NCBI RefSeq assembly: GCF_049472135.1
Contig: NZ_JBMOVV010000010.1
Span: 35,207-99,206, forward strand
Length of the DNA: 64,000 nucleotides
Reading direction: 5' to 3'
DNA from: Arcobacter_B sp049472135
Lineage (GTDB): Bacteria > Campylobacterota > Campylobacteria > Campylobacterales > Arcobacteraceae
This document shows positions 36,808 through 45,830 of this stretch, piece after piece. The notes under the pieces were generated by a model. It saw nothing but the letters and a program-made list of their open reading frames with translations. It was not told where the DNA came from and did no database searches. The position numbers and the translations under genes are program-made. Position 1 is the stretch's first letter, and each line of letters starts with the position of its first letter.

Positions 36808-37520
36808 TGTTTAATTACACCATTTTGCATGTCTTTAATTGCTTGATTATAGCTTTCAACTGTTCCTATATCTCTATGATAAACACTATTTAAAAAAGTA
36901 TTTATTCTCCCTAAAAAATTAGGAATAACATCTAATGAAAAATCAATATCTTTTTTATTTAGGCTTTCTAGATAATCAAATATTGTGTTATTACAGATAT
37001 AAACAGCACCATTTGCCAAATTTGATGGAGGATTTTCAACTTTTTCATGAAATTTTTGAACAATATTTTTTGAATCAAGTTCAACTATTCCACAGGATTT
37101 TGGAGTTGGTGTTTCAAATAACATCATAGTAATATCACAAATATCTTGGGTTTTTTTATGTGTTCTTACAAAATCTTCGAAATTACAAAAACAAAGATTA
37201 TCAGCATGTATCAAGAAAAACTCTTCTTCTTTGATAAAAAAATCCTTATTTGCAAGAAGTGTGCCCCCTGTATTTAAAAGCTCTTTTTCATGTACAAGAG
37301 TTATGTTGTTTTTAAAATTACTATTTTCTACAAACTCTTGAACTTTATCACTAAAATAATGAGTGTTTATTAAAAATTCATTAACCCCAATTTTTGATAA
37401 ATTCTCAAGCCAATACTCTAATAGAGGTTTTTTATTTATTTCTACAAGGCATTTTGGAATAGTATTTGTAATAGGTCTAAGTCTTGTACCTAAACCTGCT
37501 GCTAAAAGTAGAGCTTTCAT
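36804..37520 (-). CDS. Sugar-1-phosphate nucleotidyltransferase (HddC-like)
   Basis: A 238-residue NTP-transferase fold protein. The nucleotide-binding signature LLAAGLGTRLRPITN is at the N-terminus, followed by the PKCLVEINKKPLL motif with the catalytic Lys, and HADNL where the metal-binding Asp sits. Beside a GmhB-like phosphatase it most likely activates a heptose 1-phosphate, as HddC does with GTP, but the base specificity cannot be read. The stop of the upstream radical SAM gene and this start share a base. Confidence 0.83.
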   Translation of the reverse strand: MKALLLAAGLGTRLRPITNTIPKCLVEINKKPLLEYWLENLSKIGVNEFLINTHYFSDKVQEFVENSNFKNNITLVHEKELLNTGGTLLANKDFFIKEEEFFLIHADNLCFCNFEDFVRTHKKTQDICDITMMLFETPTPKSCGIVELDSKNIVQKFHEKVENPPSNLANGAVYICNNTIFDYLESLNKKDIDFSLDVIPNFLGRINTFLNSVYHRDIGTVESYNQAIKDMQNGVIKQ

Positions 37521-39031
37521 TATGAATTCATCACAGGATATAAATCTTTGTGTAGAGCTTTTCTTGTTTCTCTTCTAATTTTATTTAACTCTTCTTGACT
37601 TATTCCCATCATTTTTGCTGTTCTTTCTCTTTTCTTTGGGTCTGAGAAGTTGATTCTATCCCATTCGTAAGCTCTTAAAATGGATACTTCTTCAGGTTCC
37701 CATTCATCACTTTTTATTCTTGAAAATCTCCAGTTAATATTTAATTCACTATATGTTTCTTTATCAATTGCATTGTGTTGCATAGCGTAGTCATATAGTT
37801 TTGTACCACTAAAAACATTGGCAATAAAAAACTTTACATAATCTATTTTTGTTTCTTCTGCAAATCTGAAAGTTTCTCTCATCTCTTCCCATGTTTCACT
37901 TGGAAGTCCTACGATAAAATTAGCTACAACAAAAAGGCCATACTTATGAGCAAGTTCGATTTTAGGTGCAACACTTGTTAATTTTAATGGTTTGTGAATA
38001 ACTTCATTTAATACTCTTTGATTCCCTGATTCAATAGCTATATTTAACATAATACAACCAGATTGAGCCATTAAATCAAGTATTTCTTCATCAATAGCTG
38101 GTAAAAATACTGCTGTTGCTTTCCATTTAAGATTAAGCTTTTTATCAATCATTGCTTTTAAAATTCTTTTTGTTCTAACCTTATCTCCAAATGGATTATC
38201 ATCTTCAAAAACAACAGATTTGATTTTATAGTTTTTTACTAAATACTCTAATTCTTCTATAATACTTTCTGCTGACCTTTTTCTAAGTTTTTTACCTGAG
38301 ATTGATTCAACTAAACAAAAAGTACAACCAATAGGACAACCTCTTGATGTCTGTATTCTTGCATAAGGTAGGGCAGGTGGAGCTTCTATTCCTTCCCTTG
38401 GAGATTTCATAGTATATTTTTCAAAATCAATAAATGAATAATCAGGAATAGCAATTTTATTAACATCTTTTACAAGTGTTGCTTCTTGGGCTACAACTTC
38501 ATTTAATTTATTTCTATATACTAATCCTTCCTCTGGAAGTTCTCCTTGAGAGTTTAAGTATTTTACTAAGCTTTGGAATACATACTCTCCCTCTCCTCTA
38601 ATACAAAAGTCAACTTTTTCATTTTTCATAACATCATCAAAATGTAAAGTACAGTGAACACCACCTAAAACAGTAATAATAGAGGAATCAAAACCTTTTA
38701 CAATATCAAGTGTTATATCAGCAATAATGCTGTATTCGGTAGTTAAAATAGAGATTCCTACTAAATCAGGTTTCTCTTTTTCTATTTGTTTTTTAAACTC
38801 TTCTTGTGTTAAATTATCAAATTGAGCATCAATGATTTTTATTTCTTCAACATGATTTTTTATCATACTTGCAAGAATACATAAAGTAGAAGGATTTAGG
38901 TTCCACGTTGTATGCATATCTTCTTTGAACCATCTTTGATTAGGATAAACTAGTACAACTTTTTTAATGTTATTTATTTTTTTCTTCTCTTTTAAATATA
39001 CTTCTTTTTTATCAAAGTTAATTTTAGTCAT
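37520..39031 (-). CDS. Cobalamin-type (B12-domain) radical SAM protein
   Basis: A 503-residue protein: an N-terminal B12-binding-like Rossmann domain (about residues 25-150, with VLGGVHCTLHFDDV), then a radical SAM barrel with Cys232, Cys236 and Cys239 (CPIGCTFC), and a C-terminal helical part. The His-on cobalamin motif D-x-H-x-x-G is not visible, so B12 binding, if any, is base-off/His-off. Family members carry out methylations, rearrangements or ring contractions on unactivated carbons. Within this operon a sugar or lipid-linked sugar is a plausible substrate. It overlaps the kinase/nucleotidyltransferase gene by 8 bases. Confidence 0.8.
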   Translation of the reverse strand: MTKINFDKKEVYLKEKKKINNIKKVVLVYPNQRWFKEDMHTTWNLNPSTLCILASMIKNHVEEIKIIDAQFDNLTQEEFKKQIEKEKPDLVGISILTTEYSIIADITLDIVKGFDSSIITVLGGVHCTLHFDDVMKNEKVDFCIRGEGEYVFQSLVKYLNSQGELPEEGLVYRNKLNEVVAQEATLVKDVNKIAIPDYSFIDFEKYTMKSPREGIEAPPALPYARIQTSRGCPIGCTFCLVESISGKKLRKRSAESIIEELEYLVKNYKIKSVVFEDDNPFGDKVRTKRILKAMIDKKLNLKWKATAVFLPAIDEEILDLMAQSGCIMLNIAIESGNQRVLNEVIHKPLKLTSVAPKIELAHKYGLFVVANFIVGLPSETWEEMRETFRFAEETKIDYVKFFIANVFSGTKLYDYAMQHNAIDKETYSELNINWRFSRIKSDEWEPEEVSILRAYEWDRINFSDPKKRERTAKMMGISQEELNKIRRETRKALHKDLYPVMNS

Positions 39032-40454
39032 TTATTTTCCTTAGTTCATTTAATAATTCATCTTTTTTAATAGGTATATTCCCAACTCTACTTACTTGAA
39101 TCGCTGCTGCAAGTGAGCCTAAGTAAGCAGCTTGCCAAATATTTGCTCCTATTGCTTTAGCCATTGATGAACATGTAAGTAAAGAGTCTCCTGCGCCACT
39201 TACATCTTTTGCATTATTGTTTAAAGCAGGAATATTATCTGTTAAAAGAGCATCTTGTTTTGAGTTATATATCATAACTCCTTCACTTCCAAGTGTTGTG
39301 AAAATATATTTAGGTTTTGATTTTTTAAATAGTTTTTTTGATAAGACAACAAGTCCTGATTCAAAATCATTTATAGATAGCCTAATTTCTCTCTCCGTTG
39401 GTGTTACTATATCCATATTTTTAAATTTTGATATATCTCCAACTTGTGAGGAACTTTGAGAATCTGCTGCCATAGAGATATTATTTTTTAGTGCAAAATC
39501 TGAGATTTTTTCAATAAGTTTTTTAGTTAATACACCATATGAAAAGTCAGAAAAAATTATAAGGTCTAAATCTTTTATTTTCTTTATTTTTTTTAGGATA
39601 GATTTTTCAAAATCTTTATTTATATAGTGTTGTTTTAGATGATTTACTCTTAGTAGAGTTTTATTGTGTGCTCTAAATCTTTGTTTTAATGTAGTAGGTC
39701 TTGTAGAGTCTTTATATAGTTTTGTGCTGATATTTAGATTTTGTAAATACTCTTTTGTATAAGTATAGTTTAAATCATCCCCTACAACTGAAATATATGA
39801 AACATTTGCTCCAAGAGTTTTTGCATGGGAAGCTACAATTGCTGCTCCACCTATAAATTTATTATTAGATAGTGGAGTAACAACTATAGTTGGGTCTTCT
39901 TGGCTCATTCCCACTGGATTACATGTTATATATTCATCAATAATTGTATCACCAATAACTAATACATTTAGTTTTGAAAAATTCTCAATAAAATCTTCTA
40001 ATTTTGCTTTATTTATTTTGTGTCTTGATAAATAGCTTGATGAGTGTTGAATAAACGAGTTATTAACTTGAAAATCTTTATTTAATAAATCTAAAGAAGA
40101 AAAACCAATTTCTCCAGATGTAAATAGAAGTTTCCCTCCATACTCTTTTAGGATATCTTCTTCTTTGTTTTTCTTTTGTTCATGCTCTTTACCCTTTACA
40201 ATAATAGAGGGTTTTACTCTTTTTATATAATTTATAATATCTTCATCTAGAATAAAAGCTTCATCCACATAACTTGTAGCTTTTATTGAATCTAGTCTTG
40301 TTTTTTCATCTAATAGCTCTAAATCTTTTGTTAGATTATCAGAGTTTACAGCTACAATTAAATAATCTGAACTCTCTTTTGCAAATTTTAATAGTCTTAA
40401 ATGTCCTGGGTGTAGGATATTAAAATTACCATAAACTAAAGCGGTTTTTTTCAT
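39024..40454 (-). CDS. HldE-like fusion in reversed domain order (nucleotidyltransferase-kinase)
   Basis: A 476-residue bifunctional protein. Residues about 1-125 are a cytidylyltransferase-type domain with YGNFNILHPGHLRLL (His15 and His18 of the H-x-G-H motif). Residues about 150-476 are a PfkB-family sugar kinase with IGDTIIDEY, GGAAIVASHAKTLGA and the catalytic DVSGAGDS (Asp423). E. coli HldE has the kinase first and the transferase second, so this is the opposite arrangement. By context it phosphorylates a heptose 7-phosphate at C1 and/or attaches a nucleotide. The equivalent of the HldE C-terminal STT motif is changed (GFSSLDLLN). Confidence 0.83.
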   Translation of the reverse strand: MKKTALVYGNFNILHPGHLRLLKFAKESSDYLIVAVNSDNLTKDLELLDEKTRLDSIKATSYVDEAFILDEDIINYIKRVKPSIIVKGKEHEQKKNKEEDILKEYGGKLLFTSGEIGFSSLDLLNKDFQVNNSFIQHSSSYLSRHKINKAKLEDFIENFSKLNVLVIGDTIIDEYITCNPVGMSQEDPTIVVTPLSNNKFIGGAAIVASHAKTLGANVSYISVVGDDLNYTYTKEYLQNLNISTKLYKDSTRPTTLKQRFRAHNKTLLRVNHLKQHYINKDFEKSILKKIKKIKDLDLIIFSDFSYGVLTKKLIEKISDFALKNNISMAADSQSSSQVGDISKFKNMDIVTPTEREIRLSINDFESGLVVLSKKLFKKSKPKYIFTTLGSEGVMIYNSKQDALLTDNIPALNNNAKDVSGAGDSLLTCSSMAKAIGANIWQAAYLGSLAAAIQVSRVGNIPIKKDELLNELRKIND

Positions 40455-41500
40455 TATTTTTCCAAAGAGGGATTTATTTGAATTAATGGTCTCGTAACTT
40501 TTCGATTCTCTAAATCATCAAGAGCTTCATTAATTTCATCTAAAGTATATCTTTTTTCAAGTAACTTTTCTAGTGGAAGAGTACCTTCTTTATACAGCTT
40601 ATAAAATTTTGGTAAGTCTCTATCAGGGATACAAGCTCCTCCCCAACTTCCTTTTATTTGTTTTCCACAAATTAAGTCAAAAGGATCTATTTTTATTAGG
40701 TCTCCATTTTGAGGGTGAGATGCAAAAACACATAAGCCTCCATTGTTTTTTACATTTTTAAAAGCAATTTCAATTATTTTTGCTAAACCTGTAGCTTCAA
40801 CACTATAGTCAACACCTTCATTTGAAGTTAGTTCTTTTAGCTTTTCACTTACATCTTCTTTTGAAGAATTAACAGTATGTGTTGCTCCAAACTCTTTTGC
40901 TAATTGAAGTTTATTCTCTTCAATATCAATAGCAATAACTTTATCAAAGTTATAAAGTTTTGTTGCCATTAAAGCACTTAATCCTATTCCCCCTAGTCCA
41001 AAAATTGCAATTGTAGTGTTCTCTTTTGGTTGAATTTCATTTATTACTATTCCACTTCCTGTTGGAATTGCACAACCAAATAAAACAGCTACATCTAAAG
41101 GTATTCCTTCTTCTAGTTTTGTTACTCTATTTTCAGATACAATGGAAAATTCATTAAAAGTGGTTACTTGTCCAGAGTTGATTGTTTTACCATTATTATC
41201 ATATGAAGCACAAGGAGCATTTAATCCTTCACCTTTTATCCAGCCTAATACAACCTTGTCACCTTCTTTCACTTTAGTTACGCCATTTCCAACTTTTCGA
41301 ACAAATCCAGTTGCTTCATGACCTAATAAATGAGGTAACCATTTGTCCTCACCTCTTTTACCTCTAACTTCCATAAGCTGAGAATGACAAACACCACTAT
41401 ATGCGATTTCTACAAGAACTTGACCTTCTTGTAATTCATTAAATGTAATATTTTCAATAGCTAAAGGTTGATTTGTATTATTTAAAACTGCTGCTTTCAT
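40454..41500 (-). CDS. Zinc-type medium-chain dehydrogenase
   Basis: A 348-residue MDR-superfamily oxidoreductase. Catalytic zinc ligands are visible in GVCHSQ (Cys near residue 38) and GHEATGFV (His-Glu), and the nucleotide site is GLGGIGLSAL near residue 180. The loop that normally holds the structural zinc has only one cysteine (NAPCASYDNNGK), so that site is lost. It probably oxidises or reduces a hydroxyl of an operon intermediate with NAD(P). One-base overlap with the downstream fusion gene. Confidence 0.83.
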   Translation of the reverse strand: MKAAVLNNTNQPLAIENITFNELQEGQVLVEIAYSGVCHSQLMEVRGKRGEDKWLPHLLGHEATGFVRKVGNGVTKVKEGDKVVLGWIKGEGLNAPCASYDNNGKTINSGQVTTFNEFSIVSENRVTKLEEGIPLDVAVLFGCAIPTGSGIVINEIQPKENTTIAIFGLGGIGLSALMATKLYNFDKVIAIDIEENKLQLAKEFGATHTVNSSKEDVSEKLKELTSNEGVDYSVEATGLAKIIEIAFKNVKNNGGLCVFASHPQNGDLIKIDPFDLICGKQIKGSWGGACIPDRDLPKFYKLYKEGTLPLEKLLEKRYTLDEINEALDDLENRKVTRPLIQINPSLEK

Positions 41501-41501
41501 T

Positions 41502-42290
41502 TTATGCCCTTAATAAATTTATCCATTCTTTTAAAACTTCTTTTATATCTCTTTGTTTAAAACCATATTTTATAGCTTTTGAGTTATCAATATTGTAAAA
41601 GTTTGAAATATTATCATTTAATACAATATTGGATTTTGAGTTTAACTCTTTTTTTAAAAACTCTACTACTTCTTTTAAAGTTTTTTCTTTTTTTATTCCT
41701 AAAACAAAAGTTTCATTTTTACTTTTAAAATCATAAGTAAAAATAAAATCATAGATAGAGTTTATATCTATTATGTTAGTAAAAGTTTTATTGTAGTTAG
41801 TAATTGTTATATCTTCATTGTTTGATAGTTTTTCGTATAACTTATAAATAAAGGTATTAGTTGTATTTTTTGTAAGTATCGCTGGAAGTCTTAGAATTAA
41901 AACATTTAAACCTGACTCTTTTAATAATTCTTCTCCAAGTAGTTTTGAAAGTCCATAAATATTTGGTGTATTAGAAAAGCTAGTTTGTTCATTTACATCT
42001 TCTTGATTTATATTTCCATAAACTGACATTGTCGAGAAGAAAATAAAGTTTTTGATATTAGTCTTTTTACAATACTCTATACACTCTTTTAAATAAGAGA
42101 TATTAGAGTCTAATATCTCTTGTGTATTTGATGTTTTTGCTGCTAGGTGAATAAAAATATCTTTATTATTTAAGTCATTTAAATCCAATTTCTCTACTAA
42201 AAAATCTTCTTTTTCTAGTTTATTAAAAAGAAGTTTACCAACAGAGCCATTTACCCCTGAAATAACAATTTTAGAGTTTTTATCTATCAT
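41502..42290 (-). CDS. NAD-dependent epimerase/dehydratase (SDR)
   Basis: A 262-residue extended-SDR protein, with nucleotide motif SGVNGSVGKLLF near the start, FFSTMSVYGN and the catalytic pair in YGLSK. It is shorter than typical nucleotide-sugar epimerases (about 310-340 residues) and may act on a sugar nucleotide or dehydrate/reduce it. I start it at the ATG 42288-42290, which sits 2 bases after the upstream stop codon; an in-frame GTG at 42329 would add 13 non-conserved residues and overlap the methyltransferase gene. Confidence 0.75.
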   Translation of the reverse strand: MIDKNSKIVISGVNGSVGKLLFNKLEKEDFLVEKLDLNDLNNKDIFIHLAAKTSNTQEILDSNISYLKECIEYCKKTNIKNFIFFSTMSVYGNINQEDVNEQTSFSNTPNIYGLSKLLGEELLKESGLNVLILRLPAILTKNTTNTFIYKLYEKLSNNEDITITNYNKTFTNIIDINSIYDFIFTYDFKSKNETFVLGIKKEKTLKEVVEFLKKELNSKSNIVLNDNISNFYNIDNSKAIKYGFKQRDIKEVLKEWINLLRA

Positions 42291-42291
42291 T

Positions 42292-42951
42292 TTATGGAAT
42301 AAACCAGTAGTAGTCACCTTCATATCCACACTCTTTAAAGAACTCTTCCCATTCTTTTGTGTGCATCATTGTAAGTGCTGTTAAATTCCATGCTTCCATT
42401 CTTTTCTTCTCTTCATCATCTCTATATGCATCAAGAGTAATAAAAGCATCTTTTTTTGTAACTCTCATAATCTCTTTTAAAGCGATTTTCATATCTTCTT
42501 TTGTTAGATTATGTAAAGTAGTAATTGAAATTACTAAATCAAAGTGATTATCAGGAAAAGGTAGTTTTCTTGCATCTCCTACTTGTAAAAACTCTTTTAC
42601 TTCTTCTTTAGCGTTTTCAATAGCATAAGAAGATATATCAATACCTTGAACTTCTATTCCTGGAATTAATCTTTTCAAGTCGTAAAGCATAAAACCTTTC
42701 GCACAACCAATATCCAAAATCTTACTATTTTCATCTAGGTTGTAATACTCTTTAAAAGTTGGAACTACTGGTTCCCAAAATCTTGAATTGTATGAAAAAC
42801 CACCATATCCATGGCTTCTATCACCATCAAAGAACTCTTTACCAAATTTTCTAGCTAGCTGTCTATCTTGAGGTGTTTTCTCTTCTAATCTTTTTGTTAA
42901 ATCCCTTTTTGATTTAGGGTAGTTTTCCATTAAATCAATTTCTTTTCCCAT
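42292..42951 (-). CDS. Class I SAM-dependent methyltransferase
   Basis: A 219-residue protein with the SAM-binding motif KILDIGCAKGFMLYDL (near residue 80), followed by VQGIDIS (motif for the ribose contact) and the post-motif FDLVISITTLHNL. The N-terminal 65 residues are charged and contain RSHGYGGFSYNSRFW, which may form the substrate lid. The target is unknown; the neighbours suggest a sugar. It is 12 bases after the previous gene and nearly abuts the SDR gene. Confidence 0.82.
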   Translation of the reverse strand: MGKEIDLMENYPKSKRDLTKRLEEKTPQDRQLARKFGKEFFDGDRSHGYGGFSYNSRFWEPVVPTFKEYYNLDENSKILDIGCAKGFMLYDLKRLIPGIEVQGIDISSYAIENAKEEVKEFLQVGDARKLPFPDNHFDLVISITTLHNLTKEDMKIALKEIMRVTKKDAFITLDAYRDDEEKKRMEAWNLTALTMMHTKEWEEFFKECGYEGDYYWFIP

Positions 42952-42963
42952 TTTAAATCCTTT

Positions 42964-44037
42964 TTATATGTCTTGTATTGAGATAAAAGTAATATTTGGA
43001 TACTTCTTTTTAATATCATTATAAATGTTTTGACTTAAAGGGAAGAAGCATACAATCTCTTTTAAATCTTTTGGATGAAATATCTCTTTATCTAAATGCG
43101 TTTTGTTCTGTTTTAGAGGGTCTTCATCTAAAAAGCCTTTGAGCTTGTTGTGTTCATTTAGAATTGAAGCATAATATGTACTTGTTGGAGCTGTTCCAAA
43201 AACATAAATCTCTTTTTCTATATTATTTAAATATGTTATAGCTTTATTTAAAAAAGAGAAATCTACTTGTTCTTCTTGTTGTGTAAAACTGCTTTTTTTA
43301 TCATCATTTTTTATAATTACAGTAATTTCATTTTTTATATTAGTTTTAATAAACTCTATATTTGTAAAAACTTTTTTTAAAAGATTAAATAAAGACTTTT
43401 TAGAAAAGTGAGAATAATGGTCATAAATAAGTATATCATTTGGATTCTCAGTTATTGAGGGAACTTGAATGATAATTATTCCATCTTTATTTAATTTACT
43501 TTTTAAAACTTTTAATGCTTCTAATGGTTTTTCAATATGTTCAAAAACATGAATCAAACTTATTATATCAAAGCTTTTATCTATTTTTTTAAGGTCATCT
43601 GTATAAAATTTTTTTACATTTTCTATAGCCTCTATCTTTGATTTGTACCTAGTATTTAAATCAAAAGCATATAAATCTAAATTTAGATATTTATTACAAG
43701 ATAGTAAAAAAACTCCAGTTCCTGTACCTATATCAAGTAATGATTTTTTATCTTTCATTGAAGAGATGATAGTCGATACTAAAATATCTGTTCTAAAAAA
43801 TGGCTTCCCATCAATAAACTTTGTTTGGTCTTGTCCTTCTACTAAGTCATCTTTTTTATACTCTTCATATACTTTTTGAATTTGATTGTCTTTAATCTTT
43901 TGAATATGCGAGCACTCTTTACATTCATATATAAATAAAGCAGCTTTGATGATTTTATTATCAGAACTAACCGAAACACTATTTTGTGAAGAGATTATTT
44001 GATTTAATTCTCCTTGGCATATATTGCATTTAGTCAT
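42964..44037 (-). CDS. Zinc-domain C-methyltransferase-like protein
   Basis: A 357-residue protein with three parts: an N-terminal zinc ribbon (MTKCNICQGEL and YECKECSHIQ), a class I methyltransferase domain with LLDIGTGTGVFLLS near residue 105 and ISLIHVFEHIEKPLEAL, and a C-terminal Rossmann-like domain with YVFGTAPTSTYYAS and GFLDEDPLK. This three-domain plan is that of sugar C-3 methyltransferases such as TylCIII/CloU. It may therefore make a branched sugar. I start it at ATG 44035-44037; the frame is open for nine more codons upstream. It overlaps the oxygenase gene by 8 bases. Confidence 0.78.
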   Translation of the reverse strand: MTKCNICQGELNQIISSQNSVSVSSDNKIIKAALFIYECKECSHIQKIKDNQIQKVYEEYKKDDLVEGQDQTKFIDGKPFFRTDILVSTIISSMKDKKSLLDIGTGTGVFLLSCNKYLNLDLYAFDLNTRYKSKIEAIENVKKFYTDDLKKIDKSFDIISLIHVFEHIEKPLEALKVLKSKLNKDGIIIIQVPSITENPNDILIYDHYSHFSKKSLFNLLKKVFTNIEFIKTNIKNEITVIIKNDDKKSSFTQQEEQVDFSFLNKAITYLNNIEKEIYVFGTAPTSTYYASILNEHNKLKGFLDEDPLKQNKTHLDKEIFHPKDLKEIVCFFPLSQNIYNDIKKKYPNITFISIQDI

Positions 44038-44833
44038 TGCAAGCCTTATAGTATTCTTGTGCATATTTACTTACAATACTTGAAGTTAAGTTTGTATAAT
44101 AGCCTTCTTTTACATTGCTTGTTGAAAAACTATTTTTTACTCGAATATCAATACTCCATCTAGTTGTATTGGAGCTATTTGTTTCTTGACCATGAATAGT
44201 ACCTAGTCCTAAAATCAAAACTTGTCCAAAGTTTAGGGGTATGGGATTTGCATTTATCTTAAAAGTCTCATCAATTAGTTTTGGTGCGTATAAATAACCT
44301 AATTGATTCTCCATACTTCCTTTTTTTACAGAAGCACTTTCAATTTTAGTATAGGGTAAAGTGCCTCTTTTGTGTGATTTTGCTTCAACTTGTAATGCAG
44401 AGTTTTCATCAAGATCTACAAATGTAAAAAAGTTAGATAGTTCAAAAGCTTTATTTCCATATTGACTATCTCTGTGAAAACCTATATTATCTTGAGGGCA
44501 ATTAGGTCTTGCAATTCTTAGATGAGGTTTTGCTTGAATATCTAAATCTTTTCCAAAAATATTATAGTACAAATCAATATTCTCTTTTATAAGATTAAAA
44601 TGAAGTTTTTCATCCCAAATTTTTTTACTAATTAAGTACTGGATTTCTAGTTTTTCTTTATCATCTTTTACAAACTTGTGAAAAGTTTCAAGAGTTATAT
44701 CTTTGTTGTTTGTAATACCTTTCAGTGTTTCTAGGATGATTTCTTTAAAGTTATTTAAAAAATTAGTATTTTCTAAATTTTGAACAACATAGCCTTCGTT
44801 TATAAATTCATTTAACTCAGTATTTATTTGCAT
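44030..44833 (-). CDS. Fe(II)/2-oxoglutarate-type oxygenase (PhyH-like)
   Basis: A 267-residue protein with a probable double-stranded beta-helix fold like phytanoyl-CoA dioxygenase. The iron-binding triad appears as His120-x-Asp122 (GFHRDSQYG) and His214 (GTIHGQE), with Arg225 placed to bind 2-oxoglutarate. It would hydroxylate, desaturate or otherwise oxidise a carbon of the glycan precursor. Such enzymes are uncommon in surface-sugar operons of this phylum. Assignment rests on motifs and spacing only. It lies 8 bases after the epimerase gene. Confidence 0.7.
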   Translation of the reverse strand: MQINTELNEFINEGYVVQNLENTNFLNNFKEIILETLKGITNNKDITLETFHKFVKDDKEKLEIQYLISKKIWDEKLHFNLIKENIDLYYNIFGKDLDIQAKPHLRIARPNCPQDNIGFHRDSQYGNKAFELSNFFTFVDLDENSALQVEAKSHKRGTLPYTKIESASVKKGSMENQLGYLYAPKLIDETFKINANPIPLNFGQVLILGLGTIHGQETNSSNTTRWSIDIRVKNSFSTSNVKEGYYTNLTSSIVSKYAQEYYKACND

Positions 44834-44840
44834 GAATTTC

Positions 44841-45830
44841 TCACTTTTTATGTATATAGTAATCTGGAAAATCTTTTAGAGTGTTATAGTTTGATTCTAT
44901 CCATGAAATAACTTCACTTATTCCATCTTTTAGACTTTTTTGAATTGTTAAATCTAAATCATTTTTTAACTTTTCATTATTCATTAGGTATAAACTATCT
45001 TGTCCAACTCTATCTTCTACTATTTCAATGTGATTATTTATATCTACATTCATTTGATTACAAATAAGTTCAACTAAATCATAGATACTAATAGTTTTAT
45101 CATCGCTTAGGTGATAAATTTCACCAGCTTTTGCTTCTTTTGCAATTTTAAGTGTAGCTGTACTTACATCATCTATGTGAATAAAACTTCTTATAGCTTT
45201 TCCTCCACCATGAAGCTGTAGCTTTTCACCTTTTTTTATCATCAAAATTGTTTTAGGAATAATTCTATATAGTTGTTGGTATGCACCATAAACATTTGAA
45301 GCTCTTGTATAGTTAATAGGAAAACCATGAGTTACAAAATAACTATATAAAATCAAATCTGCACTTGCTTTTGAAGCTGCATATGGTGATGAGGGATGAA
45401 AATTCATAGACTCTTTTATATTATTACAAGGACCATAAACTTCAGGTGTTGATACTTGAACAAATTTTTTGATAAATTTAAACTTATATATTTTGTCAAG
45501 AAGTTTTACTAGGCTAAGTGTATTTGTATTAAACCATTGTTCAGGGTTTTCCCAACTTTGAGCTACCATTCCTTGTGCTGCAAAGTTAAATATATATTCT
45601 ATATTTTCTTCTTGAATTAATTTTACAATATCATCTATATTTTCATTTAAATCATATTGATAAAAATTTACATTTGAATAGCTCTCATTGTTTTTATATG
45701 CTAGTTGTGTTTTATGATACTCTTCTGACCTGCTTATAGCAAAAACTTTTGAGTCTTTTTCTTCATTTAAAATATAGTTTATAAAACTTCCAGCAGAAAA
45801 AGAGTTGCTTCCTAAAACGAGGTATTTCAT
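44841..45830 (-). CDS. NAD-dependent epimerase/dehydratase (nucleotide-sugar type)
   Basis: A 329-residue extended-SDR enzyme. The nucleotide-binding start is VLGSNSFSAGSFI, an altered G-x-x-G-x-x-G. STPEVYG and the catalytic Tyr/Lys in SPYAASKAS follow, then RASNVYGAYQQLYRIIP and RSFIHIDDV, the substrate region of dTDP-glucose or GDP-mannose 4,6-dehydratases. A 4,6-dehydratase acting on an NDP-heptose is a reasonable guess. It shares its first base with the end of the transketolase Pyr-domain gene. Confidence 0.85.
   Translation of the reverse strand: MKYLVLGSNSFSAGSFINYILNEEKDSKVFAISRSEEYHKTQLAYKNNESYSNVNFYQYDLNENIDDIVKLIQEENIEYIFNFAAQGMVAQSWENPEQWFNTNTLSLVKLLDKIYKFKFIKKFVQVSTPEVYGPCNNIKESMNFHPSSPYAASKASADLILYSYFVTHGFPINYTRASNVYGAYQQLYRIIPKTILMIKKGEKLQLHGGGKAIRSFIHIDDVSTATLKIAKEAKAGEIYHLSDDKTISIYDLVELICNQMNVDINNHIEIVEDRVGQDSLYLMNNEKLKNDLDLTIQKSLKDGISEVISWIESNYNTLKDFPDYYIHKK

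Noticed and set aside
42291..42329. GTG start adding 13 residues to the SDR protein
   Set aside because: The extra residues are unlike SDR N-termini and overlap the methyltransferase gene; the ATG at 42290 begins directly before the nucleotide-binding strand.
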